From NCBI GenBank assembly GCA_017540085.1, contig JAFYBQ010000037.1, positions 124,001 to 188,000 of the forward strand: a DNA stretch of 64,000 nucleotides, in the 5' to 3' direction. The stretch comes from Synergistaceae bacterium (GTDB lineage Bacteria > Synergistota > Synergistia > Synergistales > Aminobacteriaceae). A model generated the notes under the pieces. It was not told the DNA's origin, searched no databases, and saw only the letters and a list, made by a program, of their open reading frames with translations. The position numbers were made by a program, and so were the translations under genes. Shown in pieces: positions 26,321 through 35,437 of the stretch (its first letter is position 1; every line of letters starts with the position of its first letter).

Positions 26321-27433
26321 ATGATACGCAAAATAACAATGTCATTAATGATTCTGCTTATGCTCTGCGGAATATCAAGTGCCGATTTCGTGTACATGAC
26401 TTCAGCCGGGCATCTTGGAGCCATAAAGATTAGTGCCTCAAGCGACATTGAAGCACTGCCATTGCAGTACACCGGGAATGTGTCATCTCCTTTCCTCGCG
26501 TCATACTGGAACGGGAGAGCCACAGATATTATGCTCATTGACAGAAACGCGGCGGCATCAGGCGACAGGGCATATATATTCACTCCCGGCAACATGGAGA
26601 ATTTTACGAGAAGCGCGGACATTGCCGGGGTATACGGCACAGGAATCGCGGCATATGCTGATAACGGCTACAGTCTTTTTCTAGGCGCAGGGTCAACGCT
26701 GTATGAGGTCAGCACATCATCATTCAGGGTGCTTAACTCTTTCGACTGTGCGGAGATAGTCAGCCGGGATGGGTATAGCACGGAGATAGAAGCCCTCAGA
26801 GTAGATTCGCTGATACACGTTATAGCCTCATCGGGTGAAAAACAGAAATACGCACGCTTTGACGGCCAACTGAAAAAGAACAAAGACCTTTTCATGAGCG
26901 CGGACTTGAGCGCGGGAGCGTCTGCAATGCTCACGACTTCTACAGCCTGGCCAATTATCGGACATTCATCAGGCATTGACGCTATGAGAAGCGACAAGAA
27001 ACTTTACCTGACAATAAGCACAGATTATCCGGTCAAAGCAATGTGCCCGGACAGCGGCTCGGATTTCTTTTTCTCCACGCAGTATTATGACGGAAGCAAT
27101 TATGTGAACACAATCATGCATTCAGCTTCCCGGACCGAGTTCACGCCAATGACAATAACATCATCGGGGCAGGATTTCAGGCTTCTGCGGGATAACAGCC
27201 ATATGGAAACATTTGCGGCCATGACGGACGAGGGCATACGGATAATATCATATGCTGACAGGCGCACATTCTCGCGTGAATTTACCTCGTCAGACTTGGG
27301 CGGGACTCTTGCTGGGATTGCGGCGGCTTCTGTCTCAGGCTACAACGCTAACTCGTCATCAAGCGGCTGTGATTCGCTGTATGCGGGAATGATTCTGCTT
27401 GCTGTGATTCCGTTTGTGATGAGGCGGAAATAG
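26321..27433 (+). CDS. Secreted protein with Synergist-CTERM sorting signal
   Basis: A 370-residue protein with signal peptide (about 1-20, ending SSA), a beta-rich body with no recognised domain, and a C-terminal tripartite tail: NSSSSGCDSLYAG, a hydrophobic segment (MILLAVIPFVM) and RRK. This is the Synergist-CTERM form, a putative surface-sorting signal restricted to Synergistota. The body has repeated short strands suggesting a propeller-like or solenoid fold, which is only an impression. It is the third gene of the tolC-like operon and is followed by a terminator. Confidence 0.85.
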   Translation: MIRKITMSLMILLMLCGISSADFVYMTSAGHLGAIKISASSDIEALPLQYTGNVSSPFLASYWNGRATDIMLIDRNAAASGDRAYIFTPGNMENFTRSADIAGVYGTGIAAYADNGYSLFLGAGSTLYEVSTSSFRVLNSFDCAEIVSRDGYSTEIEALRVDSLIHVIASSGEKQKYARFDGQLKKNKDLFMSADLSAGASAMLTTSTAWPIIGHSSGIDAMRSDKKLYLTISTDYPVKAMCPDSGSDFFFSTQYYDGSNYVNTIMHSASRTEFTPMTITSSGQDFRLLRDNSHMETFAAMTDEGIRIISYADRRTFSREFTSSDLGGTLAGIAAASVSGYNANSSSSGCDSLYAGMILLAVIPFVMRRK

Positions 27434-27450
27434 CGCGGAGGATTTCATAT

Positions 27451-27487
27451 TGTCCCCTCGGATTTATGCCGGGGGGATATTTTTTTG
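27451..27487 (+). terminator. Terminator after the Synergist-CTERM gene
   Basis: TCCCCTCGG (27453-27461) pairs with CCGGGGGGA (27469-27477), followed by TATTTTTTT. TACAAT (27498-27503), the likely -10 of cysS, follows closely. Confidence 0.8.
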
Positions 27488-27529
27488 GGCGTGAGTGTAC
27501 AATATTCATGAAATTAATCCCGAAAGGAT

Positions 27530-28966
27530 ATGAAAATTTTGAGCCTCGTACTATTCAACGACCTCACCCGAAAAAAAGAAGCCTTCACTCCCATAAAGCC
27601 CGGTCATGTGAGCTTCTATTCCTGCGGGCCGACGGTCTACGATTTCTTTCACATAGGAAACGCCCGGCCGTTTATCGTGTTTGACGTGCTAAGGCGATGG
27701 CTACAGCATGAGGGCTATGATGTAACGTTCGTGCAGAATTTCACCGACATTGACGACAAAATGATTCACCGCGCTAACCGTGAGGGCATCACAGTCGCAC
27801 AACTCGCCGAGAGATTCATAGCCGAGTACAACAAAGACGCGGACGCACTCGGAATCCGCCGGCCTGATGTCGCCCCCCGCGCAACTGAGCATATCCCCGA
27901 AATCATAGCGACAATTCAGCGCATAATCGACAACGGACACGCATACGAGTCAAACGGTGATGTATATTTCGACATAAAGAGCTGGCCTAAATACGGCTCA
28001 CTGTGCAAGCAGAATCTTGAAGACCTCGAAGCAGGCGCAAGAATCGAACCGGGCGAAAAGAAAAAAGATCCCCTCGATTTCGCGCTGTGGAAGGCAGAGA
28101 AGCCCGGCGAACCTTCCTGGCCGAGTCCCTGGGGCAATGGCCGCCCAGGCTGGCACATAGAATGCTCCGCGATGTCATCAAAATATCTCGGCGACAACAT
28201 AGACATTCATTCGGGCGGAGTAGATCTGATGTTCCCGCACCACGAGAACGAAGCCGCACAGAGCGAGGCCGCGTCAGGGTCGGGAAAACCTTTCGTCAAC
28301 TACTGGCTTCACAACGGCTTTCTGCTGATTGACAGTGAGAAGATGGCAAAGTCCCTCGGAAATTTCGTTACAGCAAGAGACGCGCTCAAGAAATATCCTC
28401 CGTTAGCGATAAGATTCTTCATGTTGAGCGCACATTACAGGAGTCCGATAAACTTCACGCCGGAGTCATTAGAGCAGTCAGCAGCAGGAGTTGAACGTCT
28501 CAGAAATTGCCGGATCGATCTCGATTTCGCCGCAAAGAATCGAGTCGGCGACTCAGATTTCGACATGGCCGGATTCGAGTCCCAGCTTTCAGACCTGCAC
28601 ACGAAATTCACGGAGGCCATGAATGACGACTTCAACACCGCCGCCGCAATGGGAATCTTGTTTGATGTGGTATATCTCATCAACACAAGCCTGAAGGAGA
28701 ATGAGACGCTCCCGGAAAAATTCTTCACCCTCTCGAAAAATGCCCTCGATGAATACGACTCTGTACTCGGCGTAATCGGCAGTGATGACGCAGAAACGGA
28801 ACATGACGCGGAGTCCGCCGAAATTGAGAGGCTCATACAGGAACGTACAGAGGCAAGAAAAGCGAAAAACTTTGCCCGTTCTGATGAGATTCGCGACTCG
28901 CTCAAAGCGCGGGGGATTGTGCTTGAGGACACTCCGCAGGGAACGAAATGGAAGAGGGAGCTGTAG
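27530..28966 (+). CDS. cysS: Cysteinyl-tRNA synthetase
   Basis: Charges tRNA-Cys. The 478-residue class I enzyme has the zinc ligand region YSCGPTVYDFFHIGNARPF (HIGH motif as HIGN), FVQNFTDIDDKMI, WHIECSAMS with zinc Cys, HSGGVDLMFPHHENE, and the KMSKS loop as KMAKSLGNF. The C-terminal domain ends typically (RDSLKARGIVLEDTPQGTKW). The ATG is preceded by GAAAGGA. The next gene begins directly after its TAG. Confidence 0.97.
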   Translation: MKILSLVLFNDLTRKKEAFTPIKPGHVSFYSCGPTVYDFFHIGNARPFIVFDVLRRWLQHEGYDVTFVQNFTDIDDKMIHRANREGITVAQLAERFIAEYNKDADALGIRRPDVAPRATEHIPEIIATIQRIIDNGHAYESNGDVYFDIKSWPKYGSLCKQNLEDLEAGARIEPGEKKKDPLDFALWKAEKPGEPSWPSPWGNGRPGWHIECSAMSSKYLGDNIDIHSGGVDLMFPHHENEAAQSEAASGSGKPFVNYWLHNGFLLIDSEKMAKSLGNFVTARDALKKYPPLAIRFFMLSAHYRSPINFTPESLEQSAAGVERLRNCRIDLDFAAKNRVGDSDFDMAGFESQLSDLHTKFTEAMNDDFNTAAAMGILFDVVYLINTSLKENETLPEKFFTLSKNALDEYDSVLGVIGSDDAETEHDAESAEIERLIQERTEARKAKNFARSDEIRDSLKARGIVLEDTPQGTKWKREL

Positions 28967-30226
28967 ATGATTAAGCTGTTATTTGTGAGAAGGTTTATGC
29001 CGCTTTTCTGGACTCAGTTTCTAGGGGCGTTCAATGATAATTTCTTCAAGAGCGCGTTAATGATGCTCATAACGTACCGAATCGGGGACGCTGCCGGGGT
29101 TGACCCTCGAATCCTCGTCAACGCCGCCGCCGGGATATTCATTCTGCCGTTTTTCGTGTTTGCCCCGACTGCCTCAGACCTTGCGGACAAGTACGACCGT
29201 TCGGACTTAATGCGCTGGGTGAAATTCGCTGAGATTGTCGTGATGTCGTGCGCGCTGTTCGGGTTCTGGCTGGGAAATGTCTGGGTGCTAATGTTCGTGC
29301 TGTTCATGATGGGAGCGCAGTCAGCATTCTTCAGTCCGGCAAAATACAGCATACTTCCTCAGCACCTGCGGGAAGACGAGCTTATAGCGGGCAACGGCCT
29401 GATTCAGATGGGTACGTACCTTGCGATTCTCTCCGGGACAATCGCGGGCGGCCTGGTGATTCTGCGTGAGAATGGAATATACTGGGTCGGCGGACTCGCT
29501 GTAACAATTGCGGCACTGGGCTGGCTGTTCTCGATGTTCATTCCTCCCACGAAACCTATTGACCCGTCGCGCGTTGTGTCATTCAGAATCGTGAAGAGGA
29601 CTGCGGAAATGTTTGCTGACGTTTACCCGATGAGGAAAGTTTTCGGCTCAATGCTGGCTATTTCGTGGTTCTGGCTTGTAGGCTCTGTGTTCCTGGCGCA
29701 GTTCCCGACATACGCCCGGACGATTCTGGGAGCTGATGAGAGCGTTGCAACGTCATTCCTTGCTATATTCTCGTGCGGAATCGGAGTCGGCTCGATGTTC
29801 TGCGACTCACTGCTGAAAGGCAAAGTTACGTCAAAATATGTTCCTGCCGCCGCCTACGGAATAGCAATAGCGAGCGTTTTATTGTGGTACGTCAGCAGCC
29901 GTCCTCCTGTGCCTGAAGGGACTCCGATAATTGACGCATGGACGTTCTTCACGCGCCCGGAGAATTTCATGATTACCGCGTGCTTGTTCGTGATAGCTTT
30001 CTGCGGGGGGCTGTACATTGTGCCGTTATACGCCGTAATGCAGACTGAAGCGGGCGACAAGGTGTCAGGTGTCATAGCCTGCTCGAACATCTCGGACTCT
30101 GTGTTCATGGCACTGGCCGCAGTGGGTGCGAGCGTGTTAATCACAATGGGCCTGAGCATTCCGCAATTGTTCCTGACGATGGGGCCGACAACGTTTATTG
30201 TTGGTTTGCTTGTGGGACTGATATAG
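28967..30226 (+). CDS. MFS transporter, LplT-like (lysophospholipid type)
   Basis: A 419-residue, roughly 12-span major facilitator protein. The start FWTQFLGAFNDNFFKSALMMLITY and FSPAKYSILPQHLREDELIAGNGLIQMGTYLAILSG segments (broken here by residue limit) closely resemble LplT and the transporter half of Aas fusions, which flip lysophospholipids for re-acylation. No acyltransferase gene is adjacent, so the substrate is an inference. The ATG directly abuts the cysS stop codon, suggesting cotranscription; a terminator follows. Confidence 0.85.
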   Translation: MIKLLFVRRFMPLFWTQFLGAFNDNFFKSALMMLITYRIGDAAGVDPRILVNAAAGIFILPFFVFAPTASDLADKYDRSDLMRWVKFAEIVVMSCALFGFWLGNVWVLMFVLFMMGAQSAFFSPAKYSILPQHLREDELIAGNGLIQMGTYLAILSGTIAGGLVILRENGIYWVGGLAVTIAALGWLFSMFIPPTKPIDPSRVVSFRIVKRTAEMFADVYPMRKVFGSMLAISWFWLVGSVFLAQFPTYARTILGADESVATSFLAIFSCGIGVGSMFCDSLLKGKVTSKYVPAAAYGIAIASVLLWYVSSRPPVPEGTPIIDAWTFFTRPENFMITACLFVIAFCGGLYIVPLYAVMQTEAGDKVSGVIACSNISDSVFMALAAVGASVLITMGLSIPQLFLTMGPTTFIVGLLVGLI

Positions 30227-30237
30227 GGAGAAGAAAT

Positions 30238-30276
30238 GCCCTGTCTTTTTCGGGAGGCGGGGCGTTTTTTTTTGCG
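30238..30276 (+). terminator. Terminator after the MFS gene
   Basis: GCCCTGTC (30238-30245) pairs with GGCGGGGC (30256-30263), eight pairs with two G-U, followed by a run of nine T. Confidence 0.75.
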
Positions 30277-30358
30277 GAAAAAACTGACTCACAAAACTAT
30301 TTGCAGTTTAGGAAATCAGTTGTTAAGATCACTCACGAATTTTTCGCGGGAGTGTTGC

Positions 30359-31234
30359 GTGTTGTATTTCGCTTCGATAAAACCTTTTTTCACTGATGAT
30401 GATTCAGCATTGTATTTGTCTGATGCGTTTCTTGCGCTTGAAGATATGCGCCCGAAAAGTGTCGACATGATTTTTGCTGATCCTCCATATTTTTTGTCAA
30501 ACGGCGGATTTTCATGTAGCGGGGGAAAAAGGGTATCAGTCAATAAAGGCAACTGGGACAAATTAGAATCCACAGAGCAAAAACACGACTTCAACCGCAG
30601 ATGGATCCGTTTATGCCGGAACGTTCTCAAACCTGACGGAACTATATGGATTACGGGGACTCTTCACAATATTTATTCCGTTGGCATGGCACTAGAACAG
30701 GAAGGCTTCAAGATAATGAACAATATAACATGGCAGAAGACGAACCCGCCCCCTAATCTTTCATGCAGGTACTTCACGCACAGCACAGAGACTATTTTAT
30801 GGGCGAAAAAAAACGGCAAGGCACGGCATTACTTCAATTATGACCTGATGAAGGAATTGAACGGAGGCCGACAGATGAAAGACGTTTGGACAGGGACATT
30901 AACGCCGGCAAGTGAAAAGACGCAGGGGAAACACCCAGCGCAGAAGCCTTTGTACATTCTCGAACGCATAATAATGGCCTCAACACGCGAGGGGGAATTA
31001 GTGCTTGATCCTTTCTGTGGGTCATCAACAACGGGAGTCGCCTGCAAGAAATTGGGACGCAGGTATATCGGCATAGACAACAATCCGGAGTACATAAATT
31101 TATCTGTAAGGAGGCTGACAAATTCATGCGCGGAAGAATTTTCGAGGAATGGTTCTCTACTTTCAGAGCGTCAATTAACACTTATGATTACTACTCTGAC
31201 TTCAGGAAGATATGCAAAAATGCCCGTAAACTGA
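30359..31234 (+). CDS. DNA adenine methyltransferase, DpnA/HinfI-like (beta class)
   Basis: Methylates the recognition site of the overlapping DpnII-type nuclease, probably GATC. Motif IV (FADPPYFLSNGGFSCSGG, D41 in this numbering) precedes motif I (LDPFCGSSTTGVA), with a KHPAQKPLYILERI segment between, as in M.DpnA and M.HinfI. I chose GTG 30359, with GGGAG six bases upstream; a longer frame to 30236 runs into the previous terminator. The last 36 or so residues are encoded in the region that also encodes the nuclease N-terminus in another frame (109-base overlap). The DpnM-type alpha methylase of classical DpnII systems is absent. Confidence 0.9.
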   Translation: MLYFASIKPFFTDDDSALYLSDAFLALEDMRPKSVDMIFADPPYFLSNGGFSCSGGKRVSVNKGNWDKLESTEQKHDFNRRWIRLCRNVLKPDGTIWITGTLHNIYSVGMALEQEGFKIMNNITWQKTNPPPNLSCRYFTHSTETILWAKKNGKARHYFNYDLMKELNGGRQMKDVWTGTLTPASEKTQGKHPAQKPLYILERIIMASTREGELVLDPFCGSSTTGVACKKLGRRYIGIDNNPEYINLSVRRLTNSCAEEFSRNGSLLSERQLTLMITTLTSGRYAKMPVN

Positions 31235-31971
31235 GAGACGAGATTAATATTCTTAACCTGCTTGTGAAGGCAGAAAATATAGAGTCGGAATTTGTGCGTA
31301 TCCTCAAGAAATACCCTGAATGCCTCAGAGCTGTACCCATTCTCTTGGCTGTCAGGAGCTATGAAATTTTCTGTCGGGAGGAAGACGTAGAATTAACTTA
31401 TCGCTTCGACAAGATGACACAAACCCCGGAGCAGTACGCTTACTTCATGCACAAAACCGGGCTGTTTGACTTGATACAGAATCACATTATCCATGATCTT
31501 AACGACTATGTTACGGGAGTCGAAACGGGACTTGATTCAAACGGTCGCAAAAACAGGGGCGGGCATCAGATGGAACACCTTGTAGAATCCTTCCTCAAGA
31601 AATCCGGCGTAACCTATTGCCGCGAAATCAAAACAGCCAAGCTCGCAAAGCAATTCGGAATCACCCTCCCCGAATCTTTCGCCAAAAGTAAACGCTGGGA
31701 CTTCGCCGCCAAAACTCCCGACCATGTCTGCGCGATTGAGACAAATTTCTACACCGACAGAGGCTCAAAGCTCACCGAAACCGCAAGAAGTTACCGCCTA
31801 ATAGCAGAACAAGCCCGCGGCATTCCCTGCTTCACATTCATATGGATAACTGACGGAAAAGGCTGGGAGTCCGCAAAGTCTGAACTTCACGAGACATTCT
31901 CCGAGCTTGATACCCTCTTCAACATCTCAGACCTCGAAAACGGAGTCCTATCCGAAATTTTCCGCCCGTAA
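31126..31971 (+). CDS. Type II restriction endonuclease, DpnII family
   Basis: Cuts unmethylated sites, GATC in characterised family members. The 281-residue protein has the DpnII N-terminal pattern (FEEWFSTFRASINTYDYYSDF, INILNLLVKAENIESEF, AVPILLAVR) and the conserved core KNRGGHQMEHLVESFLKKSG, KSKRWDFAAKT, AIETNFYTDRGSKLTETARSY (broken here) and FTFIWITDGKGW. The WDF...ETNFY stretch fits the PD-(D/E)XK core. It begins inside the methyltransferase gene. No controller protein gene is seen. Confidence 0.92.
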   Translation: MRGRIFEEWFSTFRASINTYDYYSDFRKICKNARKLRDEINILNLLVKAENIESEFVRILKKYPECLRAVPILLAVRSYEIFCREEDVELTYRFDKMTQTPEQYAYFMHKTGLFDLIQNHIIHDLNDYVTGVETGLDSNGRKNRGGHQMEHLVESFLKKSGVTYCREIKTAKLAKQFGITLPESFAKSKRWDFAAKTPDHVCAIETNFYTDRGSKLTETARSYRLIAEQARGIPCFTFIWITDGKGWESAKSELHETFSELDTLFNISDLENGVLSEIFRP

Positions 31972-32003
31972 AAAAATCCTCCCCCGCTCACACAAGGAAG
32001 GAC
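31972..32003 (-). terminator. Terminator after rny-ymdB
   Basis: Minus-strand TCCTTCC pairs with GGGGAGGA, followed by TTTTTTT. It lies about 33 bases beyond the ymdB stop and directly after the nuclease stop on the other strand. Confidence 0.65.
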
Positions 32004-32035
32004 TCATTTCTGCCATCAGCACCCCAGCTACATTC

Positions 32036-32836
32036 CTACGTCAAATCATCCGCCGGAAGCTGTATCCTCTCAATGCCTACAGCAAGCCCGGTGTCCTCGT
32101 CAATGTCAATAATTACTCCGTTGAACGCCGCACCCGATTCGCTGGCCTCGAATTTGCACGGAAGACCGTCAATGAATTTCGGCATGACTGACTCATAGCT
32201 CACGCCTAATATACCGTCATGGCCGCCCGTCATACCAGCGTCAGAAATATACGCCGTGCCTTTCGGGAAAATCCTTTCGTCCGCCGTCTGAACATGCGTA
32301 TGTGTCCCGACAACCGCGCTCACACGCCCGTCAAGATAGTACGCCATCGCCTGCTTCTCGCTCGTGGCCTCCGCGTGAAAGTCCACGAATATCGGCAGAT
32401 TGTCCCCGCCCTGTGATTTGAGGTCGTATATCAGCCTGTCAGCACAGTAAAACGGGGAGTCTATCGGCGGCAAAAACACCTGCCCCTGAAGATTCAGAAT
32501 GCCCAGCCTTTTGCCCTTGCGTTCGATTATGCCATGACCGCGCCCGGGACATGACGGGGGATAATTCGCCGGGCGGAATACTCTCGTCTCAGCGTCAAGA
32601 ACGGGGAAAAATTGCGGCTTGTCCCAGATGTGATTGCCGCTTGTCATAGCGTCAACCCCTAACTCTATGAAGCCGTCAAATATTCTGTCGGTCATCCCTT
32701 TTCCGTGTGCGGCGTTCTCGCAGTTTACGATGACAAAATCAAACGGGCCGTGTTCCCGCCGTATTACAGGCAGCGCATAAGCAAGAGCCTTCCTGCCCGT
32801 GTTCCATGAAACATCGCCGGAAAATAGTATCCTCAT
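32036..32836 (-). CDS. ymdB: YmdB-family metallophosphoesterase
   Basis: Calcineurin-like phosphoesterase; characterised Bacillus YmdB hydrolyses 2',3'-cyclic nucleotides. The 266 residues contain the metal-site motifs FSGDVSWNTGR, VNCENAAHGKGMT, TSGNHIWDK, VDFHAEATSEK and GTHTHVQTAD, and the family hallmark SDAGMTGGHDGILG. The start overlaps the rny stop by four bases, the conserved rny-ymdB arrangement that points to a shared role in RNA turnover. Confidence 0.94.
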   Translation of the reverse strand: MRILFSGDVSWNTGRKALAYALPVIRREHGPFDFVIVNCENAAHGKGMTDRIFDGFIELGVDAMTSGNHIWDKPQFFPVLDAETRVFRPANYPPSCPGRGHGIIERKGKRLGILNLQGQVFLPPIDSPFYCADRLIYDLKSQGGDNLPIFVDFHAEATSEKQAMAYYLDGRVSAVVGTHTHVQTADERIFPKGTAYISDAGMTGGHDGILGVSYESVMPKFIDGLPCKFEASESGAAFNGVIIDIDEDTGLAVGIERIQLPADDLT

Positions 32837-34362
32837 TTCGCAAACTCCGCCGCTTTCGTCTCACGTGTTACGCTGACTTTGATTTGCCCGGGGTATTTCA
32901 GCTCGGCTTCTACCCTTCTTGCTATGTCGAACGCTAATTTATGCACTGTCCCGTCATCTGTCCTTTCTGCGTTGAGCATTACGCGGACTTCTCTGCCCGC
33001 CTGCATTGCGTAAGCCTTTGTTACGCCGTCAAAACTCTGCGCGATTTCCTCTAACTTTTCGAGCCGCTTAATGTATGCGTCAAGACTCTCACGCCTTGCA
33101 CCAGGACGGGACGCGCTTATAGCGTCAGCAACAGACACAATCACTTCATACACCGAGCTTACTTCGAGATTGTCATGATGGCTTGCGATACAGCTCACTA
33201 TTTCGGGACGCTCGCCGAGTCTCCGCGCCAAGTCAGCACCTATTTCAGCGTGAGGGCCTTCCGTCTGTCGGTCGATAGCTTTCCCGATGTCGTGAAGGAG
33301 TCCTCCCCGCCGGGCTAATTCCTCGTCAAGCCCTAACTCCGCGGCAATTATTCCGGCAATCTGCGCCACCTCTATGCTGTGGGACAAAACATTCTGCCCG
33401 TAGCTGTAACGGAATTTCAGCTGGCCGATCGTCCGTACAAGCTCGTTGTTCATGTTCTTTATACCGAGTTCAAGAATGACATTCTCGCCCTCCGTAATCA
33501 TTTCGTCGTCAATATCGCGGGCGGCCTTCTCGATTAACTCCTCGATACGTGCGGGGTGAATGCGTCCGTCAACAACCATCCTCTCCATAGCTCTGCGGGC
33601 GATCTCTCGGCGTATAGGGTCAAAGCTGGAAAGTGTTACTGCTTCGGGGGTGTCGTCTATGATGAGGTCTACTCCTGTGAGGCTCTCGAATGTCCTGATG
33701 TTGCGTCCTTCGCGGCCAATTATGCGGCCCTTCATTTCTTCTGACGGGAGCGGCACAACGCTAATGCTTGACTCCCCGGCACTTTCTACAACACATCGCT
33801 GCATTGCGCCTATGATGATGTCGCGTGATTTTCGGTCTGCTTCCCGCTGGTACTGCTCTTCAAGTTCTTTGAGCCTGAGTCCGAGAAAGTGCTTTGCGTC
33901 TGCTTCTGTGCGGGCTAAAAGAATTTCCTGCGCCTGCTCGCGGGTCATGGCGGCTACTTCCTGTAGTTTCTCTTCCTGCTGCTGTATTGCGGCTTCGAGG
34001 TCTGAGCGGCGTTTTTCGATTTCCTCCTGCCGGGATTTGAGTTCGTCTTCTTTTCGGGTTACGCGGTCAATTTTCTTGTCGAGGTTGTCCTCTTTCTGTT
34101 CGAGTTTTCGCTCTGTCCGCTGAATTTCGAGCCTGCGCTCTTTGATGTCCTTCTGCGCTTCCTGCCTGAGTCGGGTTACTTCCTCGCGGGTCTCGGTAAT
34201 TTTTGCCTGCTTGATCCGTTCGGAATTTTCTTCTGCTTCCCGGAGCATGTTGGAGATTTGGTTCTTCACGCCGTTCACTTTGGCATTGTCCCACGCCCTT
34301 AACACCGCATATGCCAGTCCGGAGCCGGCAATGAAGGCTAATACTGCTAATGCTAGTTGCAT
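32833..34362 (-). CDS. rny: Ribonuclease Y
   Basis: Membrane-anchored endoribonuclease initiating mRNA decay. Order: N-terminal transmembrane helix (LALAVLAFIAGSGLAYAVL), long coiled coil (about residues 35-190, Glu/Lys/Arg/Gln rich), KH domain (GRIIGREGRNIRTFESLTGVD region) and HD domain (LLHDIGKAIDRQ, HAEIGADLAR, CIASHHDN). 509 residues is normal. I chose ATG 34362, which places the membrane helix at the N-terminus; an ORF extension to 34437 has no SD. AGAAAGGA precedes the ATG. Confidence 0.95.
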   Translation of the reverse strand: MQLALAVLAFIAGSGLAYAVLRAWDNAKVNGVKNQISNMLREAEENSERIKQAKITETREEVTRLRQEAQKDIKERRLEIQRTERKLEQKEDNLDKKIDRVTRKEDELKSRQEEIEKRRSDLEAAIQQQEEKLQEVAAMTREQAQEILLARTEADAKHFLGLRLKELEEQYQREADRKSRDIIIGAMQRCVVESAGESSISVVPLPSEEMKGRIIGREGRNIRTFESLTGVDLIIDDTPEAVTLSSFDPIRREIARRAMERMVVDGRIHPARIEELIEKAARDIDDEMITEGENVILELGIKNMNNELVRTIGQLKFRYSYGQNVLSHSIEVAQIAGIIAAELGLDEELARRGGLLHDIGKAIDRQTEGPHAEIGADLARRLGERPEIVSCIASHHDNLEVSSVYEVIVSVADAISASRPGARRESLDAYIKRLEKLEEIAQSFDGVTKAYAMQAGREVRVMLNAERTDDGTVHKLAFDIARRVEAELKYPGQIKVSVTRETKAAEFAK

Positions 34363-34604
34363 GATTGAAGTTATCCTTTCTGTGTGTAAGTGATGAAATT
34401 TATATTCCCAAAAAAAGAAGGGGTGCTGATTAATCATTCTCGTAATTGGGCAGATATTAAAAAAATTTTACCATAACCACACGAAAAGACTCCTGCTTAT
34501 AATTGCGTGTCCGTGCTGTGCTTCTCTAAGTCCGGGTATACAATTAAGCTCACGAGTTGAAACGGGAGAGCCGCCGAAAGAGGATACGCCCCCGCTTTTC
34601 CCCG

Positions 34605-35393
34605 CTAAAGCTCATGATACATCGGCTTCATTTTCTCGAACGTGCAGAACCTCCGAAACCCTATATCCCGCAGAATATCCCGCGCCTGACTCACATGGTC
34701 ATAAATATATTCCGGCGAATGTGAGTCGCTCCCAAGCGTGATAATTTCCCCGCCCATGTCATGATAGAGCGTCAGAATCTCCAGGCACGGCTGTGTGTCT
34801 TTGAGACCGTATCGCCATGAGGCCGTGTTCATCTCGATACCCTTCCCGCTGTCTATGACGGCCGATAATATTTCGGCTATTATGTCTTGCGCCTTCCTGA
34901 ACGGATATTCCCCGGCCATGTCGTAACGCCTCATCAAATCCATGTGAGCCAGCACAGAATAATCACGATACGAGCGCACTACCCTCAATAATTCCTCGTA
35001 GTAGCCCCGGTTGTATTCGTCCTGAGTTTTTCCCGATTGATATTCCTGATTCCAGAAGCATTTGTTTCCGACCTGATGGACGCTCAAGAGTATAAAGTCA
35101 AGATCATCCCGGTACTTCTCGCACAGTGATTCATACTGCCCTGTTGTGTGAGACTGGACTCCGCACTCAAGCCCCGCCCGTATTGTGATTCTGTCCGCGT
35201 ATTTCTGCCTCAGTCCGTCAATCTCCGCAAAGTACAGCGGGTAATCTATATCTTCATACCTCACGCCGTAATCTACATGATCCGTGAAGCAGATCTCATC
35301 AAGCCCAAGCTCGCACGCCTGAAGAACCTGACGCTCCATAGGTATATTGCTGTCCTCGCTGTAATAGCTGTGAATATGATAATCGCACTTCAT
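34605..35393 (-). CDS. PHP-domain phosphatase, histidinol-phosphatase (HisK) family
   Basis: Metal-dependent phosphoesterase. The 262 residues begin KCDYHIHSYYSEDSN, the PHP metal-binding motif, followed by ICFTDHVDYG, LECGVQ, SVHQVGNKCF, LAHMDLMRRYD and TLGSDSHSPEYI. This set is characteristic of HisK-type histidinol-phosphate phosphatases. No other histidine-biosynthesis gene is nearby, so another sugar or amino-acid phosphate is possible. Start: ATG 35393 with GGAGG upstream. It follows the YdjM-like gene by about 45 bases. Confidence 0.87.
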   Translation of the reverse strand: MKCDYHIHSYYSEDSNIPMERQVLQACELGLDEICFTDHVDYGVRYEDIDYPLYFAEIDGLRQKYADRITIRAGLECGVQSHTTGQYESLCEKYRDDLDFILLSVHQVGNKCFWNQEYQSGKTQDEYNRGYYEELLRVVRSYRDYSVLAHMDLMRRYDMAGEYPFRKAQDIIAEILSAVIDSGKGIEMNTASWRYGLKDTQPCLEILTLYHDMGGEIITLGSDSHSPEYIYDHVSQARDILRDIGFRRFCTFEKMKPMYHEL

Positions 35394-35437
35394 ATTTGTT
35401 TCCTCCGCAGCAAAATCAAGAATGAGTGAATATCCTG

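Noticed and set aside
33560-34123. 187-codon plus-strand ORF opposite rny
   Set aside because: Ser/Arg-rich composition mirrors the rny coiled-coil codons; no start signal or family character.
34438-34604. Possible riboswitch or small RNA between the PHP phosphatase and rny
   Set aside because: GC-rich blocks (GGGAGAGCCGCCGAAAGAGG) looked structured, but I could match no known class and found no convincing pairing.
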